NCBI RefSeq assembly: GCF_900094585.1
Contig: NZ_FMAG01000004.1
Coordinates: forward strand, 62,001 to 126,000
From: Martinezella multihospitum
GTDB lineage: Bacteria > Pseudomonadota > Alphaproteobacteria > Rhizobiales > Rhizobiaceae
Direction: 5' to 3'
Length of the DNA: 64,000 nucleotides
The position numbers were made by a program, and so were the translations under genes. The first letter of the stretch is position 1. The number at the start of each line of letters is the position of its first letter. Below, piece by piece: positions 52,046 to 60,989 of the stretch. The notes beneath the pieces are model-generated. The model was given only the letters and a program-made list of their open reading frames with translations, was not told where the DNA came from and made no database searches.

Positions 52046-52315
52046 ATGACCGAGCGCAATGTTTTCCGCCTCCTGAATGCCGCCCTTTTTTCCTGTCTGG
52101 TCACACTTCCCGTTGCCGGTTACGCGGCCGCTGCCCGCCCATGCGAAGATGTGCTCAAGGAGATGCGCACCGCGAAAGCATCAGCAAATTTGGCTCCCGA
52201 TGCCAAATCGAAGGTCGATGCACTGGAGGTGAAGGCTGTCGAGCGCTGTAATGCAGACGATGACAAGCGCGCCGATGCCTTTCTGCAAGAGGCAATGACG
52301 CTGATGGGCAAGTAA
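52046..52315 (+). CDS. Small secreted protein (89 aa)
   Basis: The N-terminus MTERNVFRLLNAALFSCLVT followed by LPVAGYAAAARP is a signal peptide with an AxA-type cleavage site near residue 30. The mature part is short, helical and charged (CEDVLKEMRTAKASANLAPD, KSKVDALEVKAVERCNADDD), with two Cys that could form a disulfide. A GGAGCC site precedes the ATG at 52046. It lies 14 bp before the COG4705 gene and opposite a two-component system, consistent with an envelope-stress unit. Family not named. Confidence 0.75.
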   Translation: MTERNVFRLLNAALFSCLVTLPVAGYAAAARPCEDVLKEMRTAKASANLAPDAKSKVDALEVKAVERCNADDDKRADAFLQEAMTLMGK

Positions 52316-52329
52316 AGCGGGGATATGTC

Positions 52330-53124
52330 ATGAGCTCGCTGTCATATGTCATCGGAAGCAATGTCCTCAATCGGGTTCCGCGGATCACCGGCGACTTCTG
52401 GCTGATCAAGCTGCTTGCCGTCACGATGGGAGAGACGGCCGCCGATTATCTCGCCGTCAACATGGGCCTCGGGCTGACCGCAACATCCGCGATCATGACG
52501 GCGGTTCTGATCGGCGCGCTTGCCCTGCAGTTTCTGCAGGGACGCTACGTGCCCTGGGTCTATTGGACTGCCGTCGTCATGATCAGTATCGTCGGAACGC
52601 TTTTGACCGATAACCTGACGGACAATCTGGGAGTACCCCTGCAGGTATCGACTGTCGGCTTCACGATTGCTCTCGCGCTTACTTTCTTCATCTGGTGGAA
52701 GAAAGAGGGCACGCTGTCCATTCACTCGATCTTCACGGCAAGACGCGAGGCATTCTATTGGCTGGCGATCCTTTTTACCTTTGCATTGGGTACGGCAGTC
52801 GGCGATATGGTCGCGGAAGTCTTCGGCCTCGGATACATCATGACCGGGCTGATCTTCCTGGGCATCATTGCCGTCATTGCGATCGGCCATTTCAACTTCG
52901 GCATGAATGGCATTCTGGCTTTCTGGCTGGCTTACATCTTCACGCGGCCGCTCGGTGCATCTTTCGGAGACCTTCTTTCCCAGCCGCTGGAATATGGCGG
53001 TCTGGGATTCGGAACGATCTATACGAGCATCCTGTTTCTGGGTGGCATCATAGTGACTGTGATGTACATGACGGTCACCTACGAACCTGAAACTGCCCCG
53101 GAAGCTGAGCAGGATCACTTTTAG
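52330..53124 (+). CDS. COG4705-type multi-pass membrane protein
   Basis: A 264-aa protein with seven or eight hydrophobic helices (ATSAIMTAVLIGALALQFLQ, VYWTAVVMISIVGTLLTDNL, LAILFTFALGTAVGDMVAEV, GLIFLGIIAVIAIGHFNFG). The family is conserved in proteobacteria and has the two internal repeats WLIKLLAVTMGETAADYLAV and FYWLAILFTFALGTAVGDM, suggesting gene-duplication origin. Its function is unknown. The stop lies before a 446-bp spacer. It is likely cotranscribed with the small secreted protein. Confidence 0.8.
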   Translation: MSSLSYVIGSNVLNRVPRITGDFWLIKLLAVTMGETAADYLAVNMGLGLTATSAIMTAVLIGALALQFLQGRYVPWVYWTAVVMISIVGTLLTDNLTDNLGVPLQVSTVGFTIALALTFFIWWKKEGTLSIHSIFTARREAFYWLAILFTFALGTAVGDMVAEVFGLGYIMTGLIFLGIIAVIAIGHFNFGMNGILAFWLAYIFTRPLGASFGDLLSQPLEYGGLGFGTIYTSILFLGGIIVTVMYMTVTYEPETAPEAEQDHF

Positions 53125-53570
53125 GGCGAGCTCGCAAGCCGCATCGTCGAAAGAGGGTGCGACCTGCATCTTTTCTGCTGTCAATGACATCCGGAGAGAA
53201 AAGCCTCCCGTCGTTTTCTATCCGCATGCCAGCGGGTCGTCGTCGGAGGTTTTCCCTCCGGAATTTTGCATTTCTTAAACGAGAGACATTGCTCGTCTTC
53301 TTCCAATGCCATTGGGCGACATGAAGCCGTTTATCTGCATCGGTTCCGTCTGACATTGAAGGTTCTCGCCGCGAAAACGTTTGTGCCGGCACGCTTTGCC
53401 CTGCTGATTTTAATTGAAAAATCATAGCTTTATCTGGTTGCAGCAAAATCGTCGTTGATGTCCGATTTGTAAGAACTCGGCAAAGTGCAGGGAAGGATCG
53501 CTACCTAGATTCCAAGTGGCTGGCGATAGCCGGTCAGACCACAAACGCTTGTAAATCAAAGGAGTGAATT
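53125..53570. other. 446-bp spacer without a gene
   Basis: No frame with coding character. The region near 53260-53480 is AT-richer than the surroundings and probably holds the promoter of the DUF1344-like gene. Confidence 0.4.
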
Positions 53571-53831
53571 ATGTTGAAGAGATATTTTTCGGTCGGTGTC
53601 TTTGCGATCTCGATCCTGGCGGCGGGCATGGCGCTTGCTCGTGATGAGACCGCAACCATCACCAATATCGACGCGAAAGCGGACCAGATTACGTTGTCCA
53701 CGGGAACGACGATCAACCTGCCTGAAAACATCGAAGTCGAGTCTTTCAAGGTCGGCGAGCGGGTTGCCGTCCATTACAGTGTCCAGAAGTCCGGCGCTGC
53801 TCTCGCGTCGAAAATAAGTCCCGTAAAATAG
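53571..53831 (+). CDS. DUF1344-like small secreted protein
   Basis: An 86-aa protein with a signal peptide (MLKRYFSVGVFAISILAAGM ending ALA) and a short beta-rich domain: ETATITNIDAKADQITLSTG, TTINLPENIEVESFKVGERV. That pattern (short barrel, I-D-x4-I-x-L, VGExV) is typical of DUF1344 proteins common in rhizobia. A strong AGGAG site lies before the ATG. Function unknown. It is followed by a GC-rich hairpin. Confidence 0.82.
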   Translation: MLKRYFSVGVFAISILAAGMALARDETATITNIDAKADQITLSTGTTINLPENIEVESFKVGERVAVHYSVQKSGAALASKISPVK

Positions 53832-54307
53832 TGGTGATCTGGATTTGCCGGTCAAGACGGATATTCGTGCTAAGATGCCTGCGAATTCGTGGTGAAGCGA
53901 TATTTCTGGTGTCATCTGGGCGGGCTGATGCCCGCCCGTCATCCGCTCCATTTTTCGGGCTGGAATCAGGCCCAGTAGCTAAGTAACGGCGTCGCCGTTC
54001 GACGAAAATGCTAATTTAGCCCTCACGCCCATCATACTGAAAGATTCGTTCCGTAAGGAAGGGGCTTCCCAGTTCAGAGGGTGATGTGATTGTTCGATTT
54101 GGATGGCCTTCGGTTCGATCCTTTTCAAGAGCTTTAAATCCTGCATGCATCCATCAGCAGGGTAACATCCTAAAATTCAAATGTGATGATGTGCATTCTT
54201 GAGAAGAGACATATCGGTAGCATGACCAGTATGCCTGCGGATAGCTGCATCCAAGCTTGAAAGTCGCCCAAGCCATCGCTGACAGATTGTATGGCAACCG
54301 CCATAGT
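53832..54307. other. 476-bp spacer after the DUF1344-like gene
   Basis: Contains the hairpin listed at 53918-53937. The rest has no open frame of coding character on either strand; the flanking genes converge. Confidence 0.4.
53918..53937 (+). terminator. Stem-loop terminator after the DUF1344-like gene
   Basis: An 8-bp GC-only stem, GGGCGGGC and GCCCGCCC, with a TGAT loop, 86 bp past the stop codon; a short T-run (ATTTTTC) follows about 14 nt later. Confidence 0.55.
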
Positions 54308-55336
54308 TCACGGGGCGATGCGCACGATCAGCTTGCCGAAATTTCGTCCTTCGAGAAGACTAAGAAAAGCTGCAGGAGCGTTTTCAAGCCCATCTACGAT
54401 GTCCTCCCTGTATCTGAGGCGTCCCTCGGCGATCCATTGTTGGGCCTCACGATAGAAATCGGGGCGCTGATCGGCAAATTCGCGCTGAATGAAACCTCGC
54501 ACCGTCAGACTTTTCCGCAATATGGAACGCATCACCGCAGGCAAGTGATCAGGCCCGGACGAGGTGGAGGGACCTTCATTATAATGTGCGATTAGCCCGC
54601 AGACCGGGATACGCGCGAAATCATTCAGTAGCGGAAACACCGCGTCCCAGACATGCCCACCGACATTTTCGAAATAGACGTCGATACCATTTGGACAGGC
54701 CGATGTAAGCTGGGTTTGAAAGTCACGCGCGCGATGATCTATCGCCGCATCGAAGCCGAGCTCTTGGCGTATATAGCGGCATTTGTCTGCACCACCGGCA
54801 ATCCCAACCACTCTTGCGCCGAAGATCTTCGCTATCTGGCCGACTGCCGAACCAACCGCGCCGCTTGCGGCCGCAACGACCAATGTTTCGCCCGCCTTGG
54901 GTCTCCCGATATTGCGCAGTCCCGCATAGGCGGTGAAACCGGGCATTCCAAGAATGCCGAGTGCCGTCGAGATCGGCGCCACATTGGGGTCGAGTTTGCG
55001 CAATCCATTGCCGTCCGAAATTGCATGGCTCTGCCAGCCGGAATGGGAGAGAACGATGTCTCCAGGCTTGAATGCCGAATTGCGCGAACTGATGACGCGC
55101 GCCACCGTCCCGCCTTCCATCACGCCATCAATTTTGACCGGGGCCGCATAGGACTTCTCATCATCCATGCGGCCCCGCATATAGGGATCGAGGGACAGAT
55201 AAAGGATCTGAAGAAGGATTTCACCTTCGGTGATATCTCTCAGCGTTTCCTCCTCAAGCCGGAAGTTCGCAGCCACGGGCTTCCCAGAAGGGCGAGAGGC
55301 AAGCACGATGCGTCTAGTGATGGGTTGGTTGGCCAT
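54308..55336 (-). CDS. NADP-dependent oxidoreductase, CurA/leukotriene-B4 dehydrogenase type
   Basis: A 342-aa zinc-independent medium-chain reductase. The start MANQPITRRIVLASRPSGKP is typical of bacterial NADP-dependent alkenal/one reductases; the conserved SLDPYMRGRM segment is near residue 50; the nucleotide-binding loop is LVVAAASGAVGSAVGQIAKI with GIAGGADKC; VDVYFENVGG-like IDVYFENVGGHVWDAVFPLL and NFGKLIVRIAP complete it. Such enzymes reduce alpha,beta-unsaturated carbonyls or quinones. An AAAAGGAA site precedes the start. It is alone on its strand. Confidence 0.93.
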   Translation of the reverse strand: MANQPITRRIVLASRPSGKPVAANFRLEEETLRDITEGEILLQILYLSLDPYMRGRMDDEKSYAAPVKIDGVMEGGTVARVISSRNSAFKPGDIVLSHSGWQSHAISDGNGLRKLDPNVAPISTALGILGMPGFTAYAGLRNIGRPKAGETLVVAAASGAVGSAVGQIAKIFGARVVGIAGGADKCRYIRQELGFDAAIDHRARDFQTQLTSACPNGIDVYFENVGGHVWDAVFPLLNDFARIPVCGLIAHYNEGPSTSSGPDHLPAVMRSILRKSLTVRGFIQREFADQRPDFYREAQQWIAEGRLRYREDIVDGLENAPAAFLSLLEGRNFGKLIVRIAP

Positions 55337-55556
55337 GCAAAATTCCTTTTCTCTTCTTACCCATTGCTATCGCCCGCAAACTCAGACCCTTCAAATTTAC
55401 TCCTTGAACCACAGCGCAACGCCGTTAGCGGCTTCGGCGTCGACGAGCAAACCTTCCTCGAATGCGCGCGGAAAAAAGCTCCCTTGTACGAGGGCATCCG
55501 TGGCTATTTTAAGTGAACGTACCTTCAGGCCCAGAGCTATCTTTCTTTCGCTGCCT

Positions 55557-55895
55557 TCAAAGCTTCGCGGAACGGCGGACCCAAATCGGGAGGCTGCGTT
55601 CGCCGTTGACCCGTGCAATCAAGGCCGCGGTTCCCGCGGTTGAACCGAAATCGATCGATCCGGCGTTCAGGAATTCCAGCGCTTTGTTCGAACCGGCCGA
55701 CTGCATCCAACGGATGCTGATATTATCCTTGGCGAATTCCTTTTCCAGAAGGCCTTCCTTCTTCAAAAGCAGGCCGACCGGATTATAGGTGGCCCAATCG
55801 ATCCGGATTTCTGAAAGATCAGCTGCCTCAGCGGATGTCAGCCCCAGCCCCAAAACCACCGCGACACCCATCACAACCGAACGAAATAAGCGCAT
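55557..55895 (-). pseudogene. Sulfonate-type substrate-binding protein, truncated
   Basis: The N-terminal third of an SsuA-like periplasmic binding protein: a signal peptide (MRLFRSVVMGVAVVLGLGLT ending SAEA), then IRIDWATYNPVGLLLKKEGL, RWMQSAGSNKALEFLNAGSI and DFGSTAGTAALIARVNG. After this the frame gives ERSLPIWVRRSAKL and stops, at about 112 of an expected 310-330 residues. Two other frames continue for a short way, which suggests a deletion or frameshift. The intact relative lies 435 bp to the right. Confidence 0.7.
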
Positions 55896-56329
55896 ATTGA
55901 TCCCCAAAGCTTTGGCATTGTCCTTGAGATGAAAAGGTAGCGTAGGGGGCAAGTGGTGGCGCGTGAAAGCCAAGCCATCTATTTCTATGGAATTTATAGA
56001 AATATTTTTCCCTTCGAACTGCGAAAATTCTCTTCAGCGAGTGTCTTCGATGTAACGCAGAAACGGTTCACCCAAACTCGTGTTAGTTGCCATCTTGATT
56101 TGACCCATTTATCCACTTTCATCTTCTCTACGTCAGCGAAGAAAATCAAAGTATTCCAAAAAGTTAGAGGTATCCGTATTAACCGGTGCGAAACGCGCAA
56201 TTGGTCCGTTTTAGATAGAAATCAACACAGCATAACGCCGCGGAGCGAAACGGGTGCCCTGCTTGAACGTCAAGCGAGACGGCGGCCGACCTCCTCGGTT
56301 GACCATTATCGGAGGTCTTGAAGACGGCG
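55896..56329. other. 434-bp AT-rich spacer between two binding-protein genes
   Basis: AT-rich compared with the flanks, with no frame that looks coding. It may hold the promoter of the truncated gene. Confidence 0.4.
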
Positions 56330-57286
56330 TTATGCTTTGTTCTTGCGCACAGCGTCTGCGACCGTCACCTTCTTGGGGATGAGCTTGAGTTCGAAAAATG
56401 TGTCGGCGATGGCCTGCTGCTGCGCCACGACGGAGTCATCGAGGCTGCTGATGCCATAGGATTGACGCTCTAGCGCCTTGACAAGGATAGGTTCCGGGAT
56501 GCCGACCGACGGCGATAGTTCCGCAGCCGCGGCCGCCGTGTCGGACTTGGTCCATGCGTCAACCTCCGAGATAGCCTCGATCAGGACGTCAACCGCCCCG
56601 GCGTGATTGTCGACCAGCGCGTTGGTGCCGAGATAGAATTGATAGTTGGGGACGATGCCCTCACCGTTTCTAAGCTCTCGCGCTTCGATAGCCACTTCCG
56701 CGGCGGCTTGAAAGGGATCCCAGATGACCCATGCGTCGACTGCGCCCCTCTCAAAGGCTGCGCGGCCGTCGGCTGGCGCAAGAAAGGATGGCTCCACATC
56801 CTCATAGGTCAAGCCAGCTTCCTCAAGGGCCTTCACGAGTAGATAATGTACGTTCGAGCCCTTGTTGAAGGCGACTTTTTTACCCTTCAAGTCTGCGACG
56901 GACTTTATCGGGCTATCTTTCGGGACGAGAATGGCTTCGCCGCGCGGGGCGGGCGGCTCATGTGCAATGTAGATAAGCGGAGCGTTCGCGGCCTGTGCGA
57001 AAATTGGTGGAGTTTCGCCGGTCGATCCGAAATCGACAGCACCCGCATTCAGCGCCTCGAGGAGCTGGGGACCGCCAGGAAACTCTGCCCACTCAACCCT
57101 ATAGTTGATCGCCTCGAGTTTCTTCTCCAGCGTTCCCTTGCCCTTGAGGAGCACCAGCGTTCCATATTTCTGGTAGCCAATGCGTACGACCTTGTCGGCC
57201 GCCCTTGCAATTCGAATATCCGTCAGCGGCGCTGTGATGGCACCGGCCACGACCGCGGTGAAAGCTCGTCTTGTGATCTTCATCAT
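56330..57286 (-). CDS. Aliphatic sulfonate-type ABC transporter substrate-binding protein
   Basis: A 318-aa periplasmic protein of the SsuA/TauA type. The signal peptide (KITRRAFTAVVAGAITAPLT ending ARA) has twin Arg. The binding-fold features are VVRIGYQKYGTLVLLKGKGT, WAEFPGGPQLLEALNAGAVD, FGSTGETPPIFAQAAN, and in the second lobe AAFERGAVDAWVIWDPFQAA. It would capture sulfonates or related anions for import, but no permease or ATPase gene is adjacent, so it must share a transporter or is an orphan. Two adjacent ATGs (57283 and 57286) can serve as start. Confidence 0.9.
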   Translation of the reverse strand: MMKITRRAFTAVVAGAITAPLTDIRIARAADKVVRIGYQKYGTLVLLKGKGTLEKKLEAINYRVEWAEFPGGPQLLEALNAGAVDFGSTGETPPIFAQAANAPLIYIAHEPPAPRGEAILVPKDSPIKSVADLKGKKVAFNKGSNVHYLLVKALEEAGLTYEDVEPSFLAPADGRAAFERGAVDAWVIWDPFQAAAEVAIEARELRNGEGIVPNYQFYLGTNALVDNHAGAVDVLIEAISEVDAWTKSDTAAAAAELSPSVGIPEPILVKALERQSYGISSLDDSVVAQQQAIADTFFELKLIPKKVTVADAVRKNKA

Positions 57287-57777
57287 ACCCTCCGAAACAA
57301 GCCCGAGCCAAACTAAAGTATCTTTATATTTTTCCTAGAATGCATATTCTGCGAAGCTGGCTTCCCAGGGATTCACTTTTTCATTCCGTCGGAGGATAGG
57401 CAAAAAGAACTGCGTCTCATGCCGTGCTCGATTAGCCTCGGTAAGGCTACTTCCGTCGCGCAATGCCTAGGGGACATCAGGGCGGAACTATCTCTTCTTC
57501 CGGATCGGCACTTTGGCTCTTCCACCACGGCGGATATCACGGACTTTTCGATCTTCACTACGCGAACCGCACCTGGTCGCCGATCGACTCTCTCTCAGGC
57601 GTCGCGTTGTGATTTCAGGCGACGTTCTTGACCGATACCGAGAAGGCGCTCACCTGGGAATGTTGGGTCGTCGGTTCTGATCCTTTCAACTGCACAGTAC
57701 TGGATTGCTTCTGGTTGAAATCTATTAGACTGGTGCATGACCCAAGATTTATTCGCGGGCGCGACCGGTACCTAAAT
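57287..57777. other. 491-bp spacer without a gene
   Basis: A 70-codon frame at 57419-57631 (+) lacks protein-like composition. Nothing else is recognised; the promoter of the binding-protein gene is expected near 57290-57360, which is AT-rich. Confidence 0.4.
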
Positions 57778-59028
57778 TTATGACGCGACGAGCCACATAT
57801 AAGCTGCAGCCGTCCAGGAGAAGCCAAGGCCGCCGCAGCCTTCCCCAGTGACCGGGTCGAAATATTCGGCAAAACCCTCCGCCTCGATCGCCGAGATGGT
57901 CGACTTGCGCAGCTTCTCGGCATCGTCCACGCGGCCATTGCGCTTCAGGCCGTCGATCAGCAGCCAGTTGATGATCGCCCAGGCCGGGCCGCGCCAGTAG
58001 CGTTTCGGCTCCCAGCTGTCGATGCCGGGCTTTACTGTCGGGAAGGCGACTTTCATCCCCTTGGACCATGCCTTCATTTCATCGACGAGAGCGCCGACGA
58101 CCGCCTTGTCGAGATCGAGCGACAGAAGCGGGATGAAGCCCGCCTGTGTCGGTGCCACGATATCCTGGCCCGAAACGAGATCGCAGGATACGAAACGCGA
58201 CAGATCGGGTCGCCACTGGGCGAGGATCGCGTTACGAGTTTTTTCATTGAGCGCGGCGATCTCGGACCCGTCTTCCATACGGCCGAATTCGTGGGCGAGT
58301 GCTTCGAGATCTTCGCCGGCCTTGAGCAGGATCGCGGTGGTCTGGATCTCGGCGACCTTGAAGGATGCCTTCGCCCACTGTCTGGCCGGCTCCCAGTCGC
58401 AGGCGGCATAGGTGTCAACCAGGTGGATGAAGCGCTGATAGTCCTCGTTGCGGGGACGCATCAAAGCGTTCACATGGCCGGTATCCTTGCGCACGACAGG
58501 CGTGTCGGTGGTGGTGGGAACGCGGGCGAGCGCGATGTCCCATGCGGGAGAATTGTCGCTGCCGCTTTCCCAGGGATGAAGCAGGGCAACGAGGCCGGTC
58601 CCTTCAGGGTCGCGGGCCGCATACCACCAGCGGTGCCATTTCAGGGCCGCCTCATAGAGCGGCAGGGTACGGGTCTTGTCACCGGTGGCTTCGTGCAGCT
58701 TGCGGAGCGCGATGGCGAAAACGGGCGGCTGGGTGATGCCGGAGGTGGGGATCGTGTGGCGGGTGCGCCAGACGTTCGGGCCTGGAAAATAGGTATCGCT
58801 CGGCTGGTGGAAGACGATATGCGGGATCATTCCGTCCGCCCACTGGCCCTCGACCAGCCGCTCCAGTTCGCGATAGGCGCGGTCCGTGTCATAGAGCGCG
58901 AAGCCCATGGCGACGAAGGCGGAATCCCAGTTCCATTGGAAGGGATAGAGCCGGTCCGTCGGCACCGTATAGCCGCCGCGGTCGTTGGCGACGAGAATGC
59001 GCTTGGCTTGATCGATATGGAGGTTCAT
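57778..59028 (-). CDS. GH63/mannosylglycerate-hydrolase-like glycoside hydrolase
   Basis: A 416-aa alpha/alpha-barrel hydrolase related to GH63 and the MGH1-like group, whose members cleave glucosylglycerate, mannosylglycerate or trehalose-like substrates. Supporting segments are YPFQWNWDSAFVAMGFALYD, GMIPHIVFHQPSDTYFPGPN, HPWESGSDNSPAWDIAL and KRYWRGPAWAIINWLLIDG. It has no signal peptide, so it acts in the cytosol on imported sugar. It is the last gene of the LacI-ABC operon, 31 bp after the ATPase gene. It could hydrolyse glucosylglycerol or a related solute; the specificity is inferred. Confidence 0.85.
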   Translation of the reverse strand: MNLHIDQAKRILVANDRGGYTVPTDRLYPFQWNWDSAFVAMGFALYDTDRAYRELERLVEGQWADGMIPHIVFHQPSDTYFPGPNVWRTRHTIPTSGITQPPVFAIALRKLHEATGDKTRTLPLYEAALKWHRWWYAARDPEGTGLVALLHPWESGSDNSPAWDIALARVPTTTDTPVVRKDTGHVNALMRPRNEDYQRFIHLVDTYAACDWEPARQWAKASFKVAEIQTTAILLKAGEDLEALAHEFGRMEDGSEIAALNEKTRNAILAQWRPDLSRFVSCDLVSGQDIVAPTQAGFIPLLSLDLDKAVVGALVDEMKAWSKGMKVAFPTVKPGIDSWEPKRYWRGPAWAIINWLLIDGLKRNGRVDDAEKLRKSTISAIEAEGFAEYFDPVTGEGCGGLGFSWTAAAYMWLVAS

Positions 59029-59059
59029 GTCGGTACTCCGGTATTGGGGAGGGACGCCC

Positions 59060-60118
59060 CTAGGCCGTCACGGCCGGAAAGGATTGGCCGCTTTCGGGCG
59101 AAAGCCAGGTGATGCGCTTGCGATCGAGCTTCAGGCCGATCGTATCGCCGCTCCTGACGGTTTCGGAGGCAGGCAGGATGACGCGCACGGGCTGATCGTG
59201 GATCGAGCCGGTCAGGAGCAGGTGCGAACCCATCGGTTCGGCGACCCGCACTTTCATTTCGAGGCCCTCGGGCAGGCCCGCGAGCTCGACCGCCTCGCCG
59301 CGCAGGCCGAGGATGATTTCCCTGCCGGCTTCCTGCGGTGCATTCAGTTGCTCGATACCGGCAGAGACATGGCCGTTCAGGACGGGTACCTTGATGAAGT
59401 TCATCGGCGGATTGCCGATGAATCCGCCGACGAAGCGGGTTGCGGGATGATTGTAGACATCGACCGGCGAGCCGACCTGCTCGACGATCCCTCCGTGCAT
59501 GACGGCGATGCGATCGGAAAGGCCCATTGCCTCCGTCTGGTCGTGCGTGACGTAGATCGTCGTCGTGCCGGCCGATTGCAGCACCGTCTTGAGTTCGGTG
59601 CGCATTTCGAGGCGAAGCAGCGCATCGAGGTTGGAGAGCGGTTCGTCCATGAGGAGTACCTTGGGCTCGACGGCAAGCGCGCGGGCAACGGCGACGCGCT
59701 GGCGCTGGCCGCCCGAAAGCTTGTTCGGATAACGGTCGAGATACTGCTCGATATGCAGCAGGCCGGCGGCCTTTTCGACCTGCGCCTTGATGCGCGCCTC
59801 GTCCGCCTTCTGCATGCGCAACCCAAAGGCGACGTTTTCGTAGACCGTCATATGCGGGAAGACCGCGTAGTTTTGGAAGACCATCGCGAGCCCGCGGTCC
59901 TTGGGAGCGAGCCCGAGGACCGACTTGTCGCCGATGCGGACATCGCCGCCGGATGCGGTTTCGAGACCGGCGATGATGCGCAGGAGCGTGGTCTTGCCGC
60001 AGCCGGACGGGCCGAGAAGCGAGACGAATTCACTGTCGTTGATCGTCAGCGAGACCTCTTTCAGGGCCTGGAATGCCCCGAAACTCTTGCGGACACGGTC
60101 GATGACAATATTGGCCAT
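59060..60118 (-). CDS. ABC transporter ATPase, UgpC/MalK-like
   Basis: A 352-aa ATPase of sugar importers. Walker A is LLGPSGCGKTTLLRIIAGLE, the signature LSGGQRQRVAVARALA, Walker B VLLMDEPLSNLDALLR and the switch His in YVTHDQTEAMGLSDRIAVMH; the C-terminal regulatory OB domain begins after GNPPMNFIKVPV. It belongs to the CUT1 class (sn-glycerol-3-phosphate or oligosaccharide uptake). The ATG at 60118 is 13 bp past the permease stop; the longer frame to 60193 overlaps it. Confidence 0.95.
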   Translation of the reverse strand: MANIVIDRVRKSFGAFQALKEVSLTINDSEFVSLLGPSGCGKTTLLRIIAGLETASGGDVRIGDKSVLGLAPKDRGLAMVFQNYAVFPHMTVYENVAFGLRMQKADEARIKAQVEKAAGLLHIEQYLDRYPNKLSGGQRQRVAVARALAVEPKVLLMDEPLSNLDALLRLEMRTELKTVLQSAGTTTIYVTHDQTEAMGLSDRIAVMHGGIVEQVGSPVDVYNHPATRFVGGFIGNPPMNFIKVPVLNGHVSAGIEQLNAPQEAGREIILGLRGEAVELAGLPEGLEMKVRVAEPMGSHLLLTGSIHDQPVRVILPASETVRSGDTIGLKLDRKRITWLSPESGQSFPAVTA

Positions 60119-60131
60119 GGAATTGGTCCCG

Positions 60132-60989
60132 TTATTTGGAGGAAATGCCCCAGATCGCGAAAAGGTAGCGCCTGACCGCGAAGATGAAGACAACCGAGGG
60201 AAGGATGAGCATCAGGCCGCCGGCGAAGCGATAATGCATCGGGCTTTCGGAGAGCACCGTCAACAGATAGGCCGTTAGCGTGCGGTTGCGCACCGTCAGC
60301 ACCGAGGCGGCGAAGACTTCGTTCCACGAGATGACGAACGCAAAGACTGCCGTTGCGACGATGCCCGGCAAGGCGAGCGGCGCCACGACCTTGAAAAAGG
60401 CCTGGATGCGGGTGCAGCCGAAAACCCATGCGGCTTCTTCCAGCTCCTTCGGGACGCCGAGGAAAATGCCTTGGGTCACTAGAGCCGCGAAGGGGAGCGC
60501 CAGGACCGTATGGATCAGGCCGACACCGACGATCGTATCGTAAAGGCCGAGCCGGATGAAGGAGACGGTGAGCGGCAGCGCCAGGATCGCCAGCGGGAAG
60601 GCGCGCGTCAGCAGAACCAACAGCCGGTAGCTGTCCTTGCCCGGAAAATTGTAGCGGGCGAGCGCATAACCGGCAGGCGCCCCGAGCAGGATGGAGAGGG
60701 CTACCGTGATGCCCGCGGCGCCCAGCGAATTGAGGAAGGAGCGGACGACCCCTTCCGTCTGCAGGAAGATGATGAAGGGTTCGAGCGAGATGCCGGTCGG
60801 CAGGCCGGTCTTCGGCCAGATGTAGACGCCCTGTCGCCCTCCGAGTGCGCCTAGCGCCACGAGATAGATCGGCACCAGAACCCAGGCGCAAAGTGCGGCG
60901 ATACCGCTCCAGAGCAACCAACGGCGCGATGAAACGAAGCTTGCGGGATTGGCAGCGGCGGCTTCGGAACCGATGGCTTGCGTGTTCAT
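60132..60989 (-). CDS. ABC sugar permease, MalG-like
   Basis: A 285-aa inner-membrane permease with six helices. The EAA loop for ATPase contact is KELEEAAWVFGCTRIQAFFK, followed by VVAPLALPGIVATAVFAFVI; the first helix is WSGIAALCAWVLVPIYLVAL. CUT1 class. Its start overlaps the first permease stop by 4 bp (ATGA). Confidence 0.95.
   Translation of the reverse strand: MNTQAIGSEAAAANPASFVSSRRWLLWSGIAALCAWVLVPIYLVALGALGGRQGVYIWPKTGLPTGISLEPFIIFLQTEGVVRSFLNSLGAAGITVALSILLGAPAGYALARYNFPGKDSYRLLVLLTRAFPLAILALPLTVSFIRLGLYDTIVGVGLIHTVLALPFAALVTQGIFLGVPKELEEAAWVFGCTRIQAFFKVVAPLALPGIVATAVFAFVISWNEVFAASVLTVRNRTLTAYLLTVLSESPMHYRFAGGLMLILPSVVFIFAVRRYLFAIWGISSK

Noticed and set aside
55397..55618. 73-codon frame after the truncated binding protein
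   Set aside because: I could not match it to the missing C-terminus of the binding protein or to any other family.
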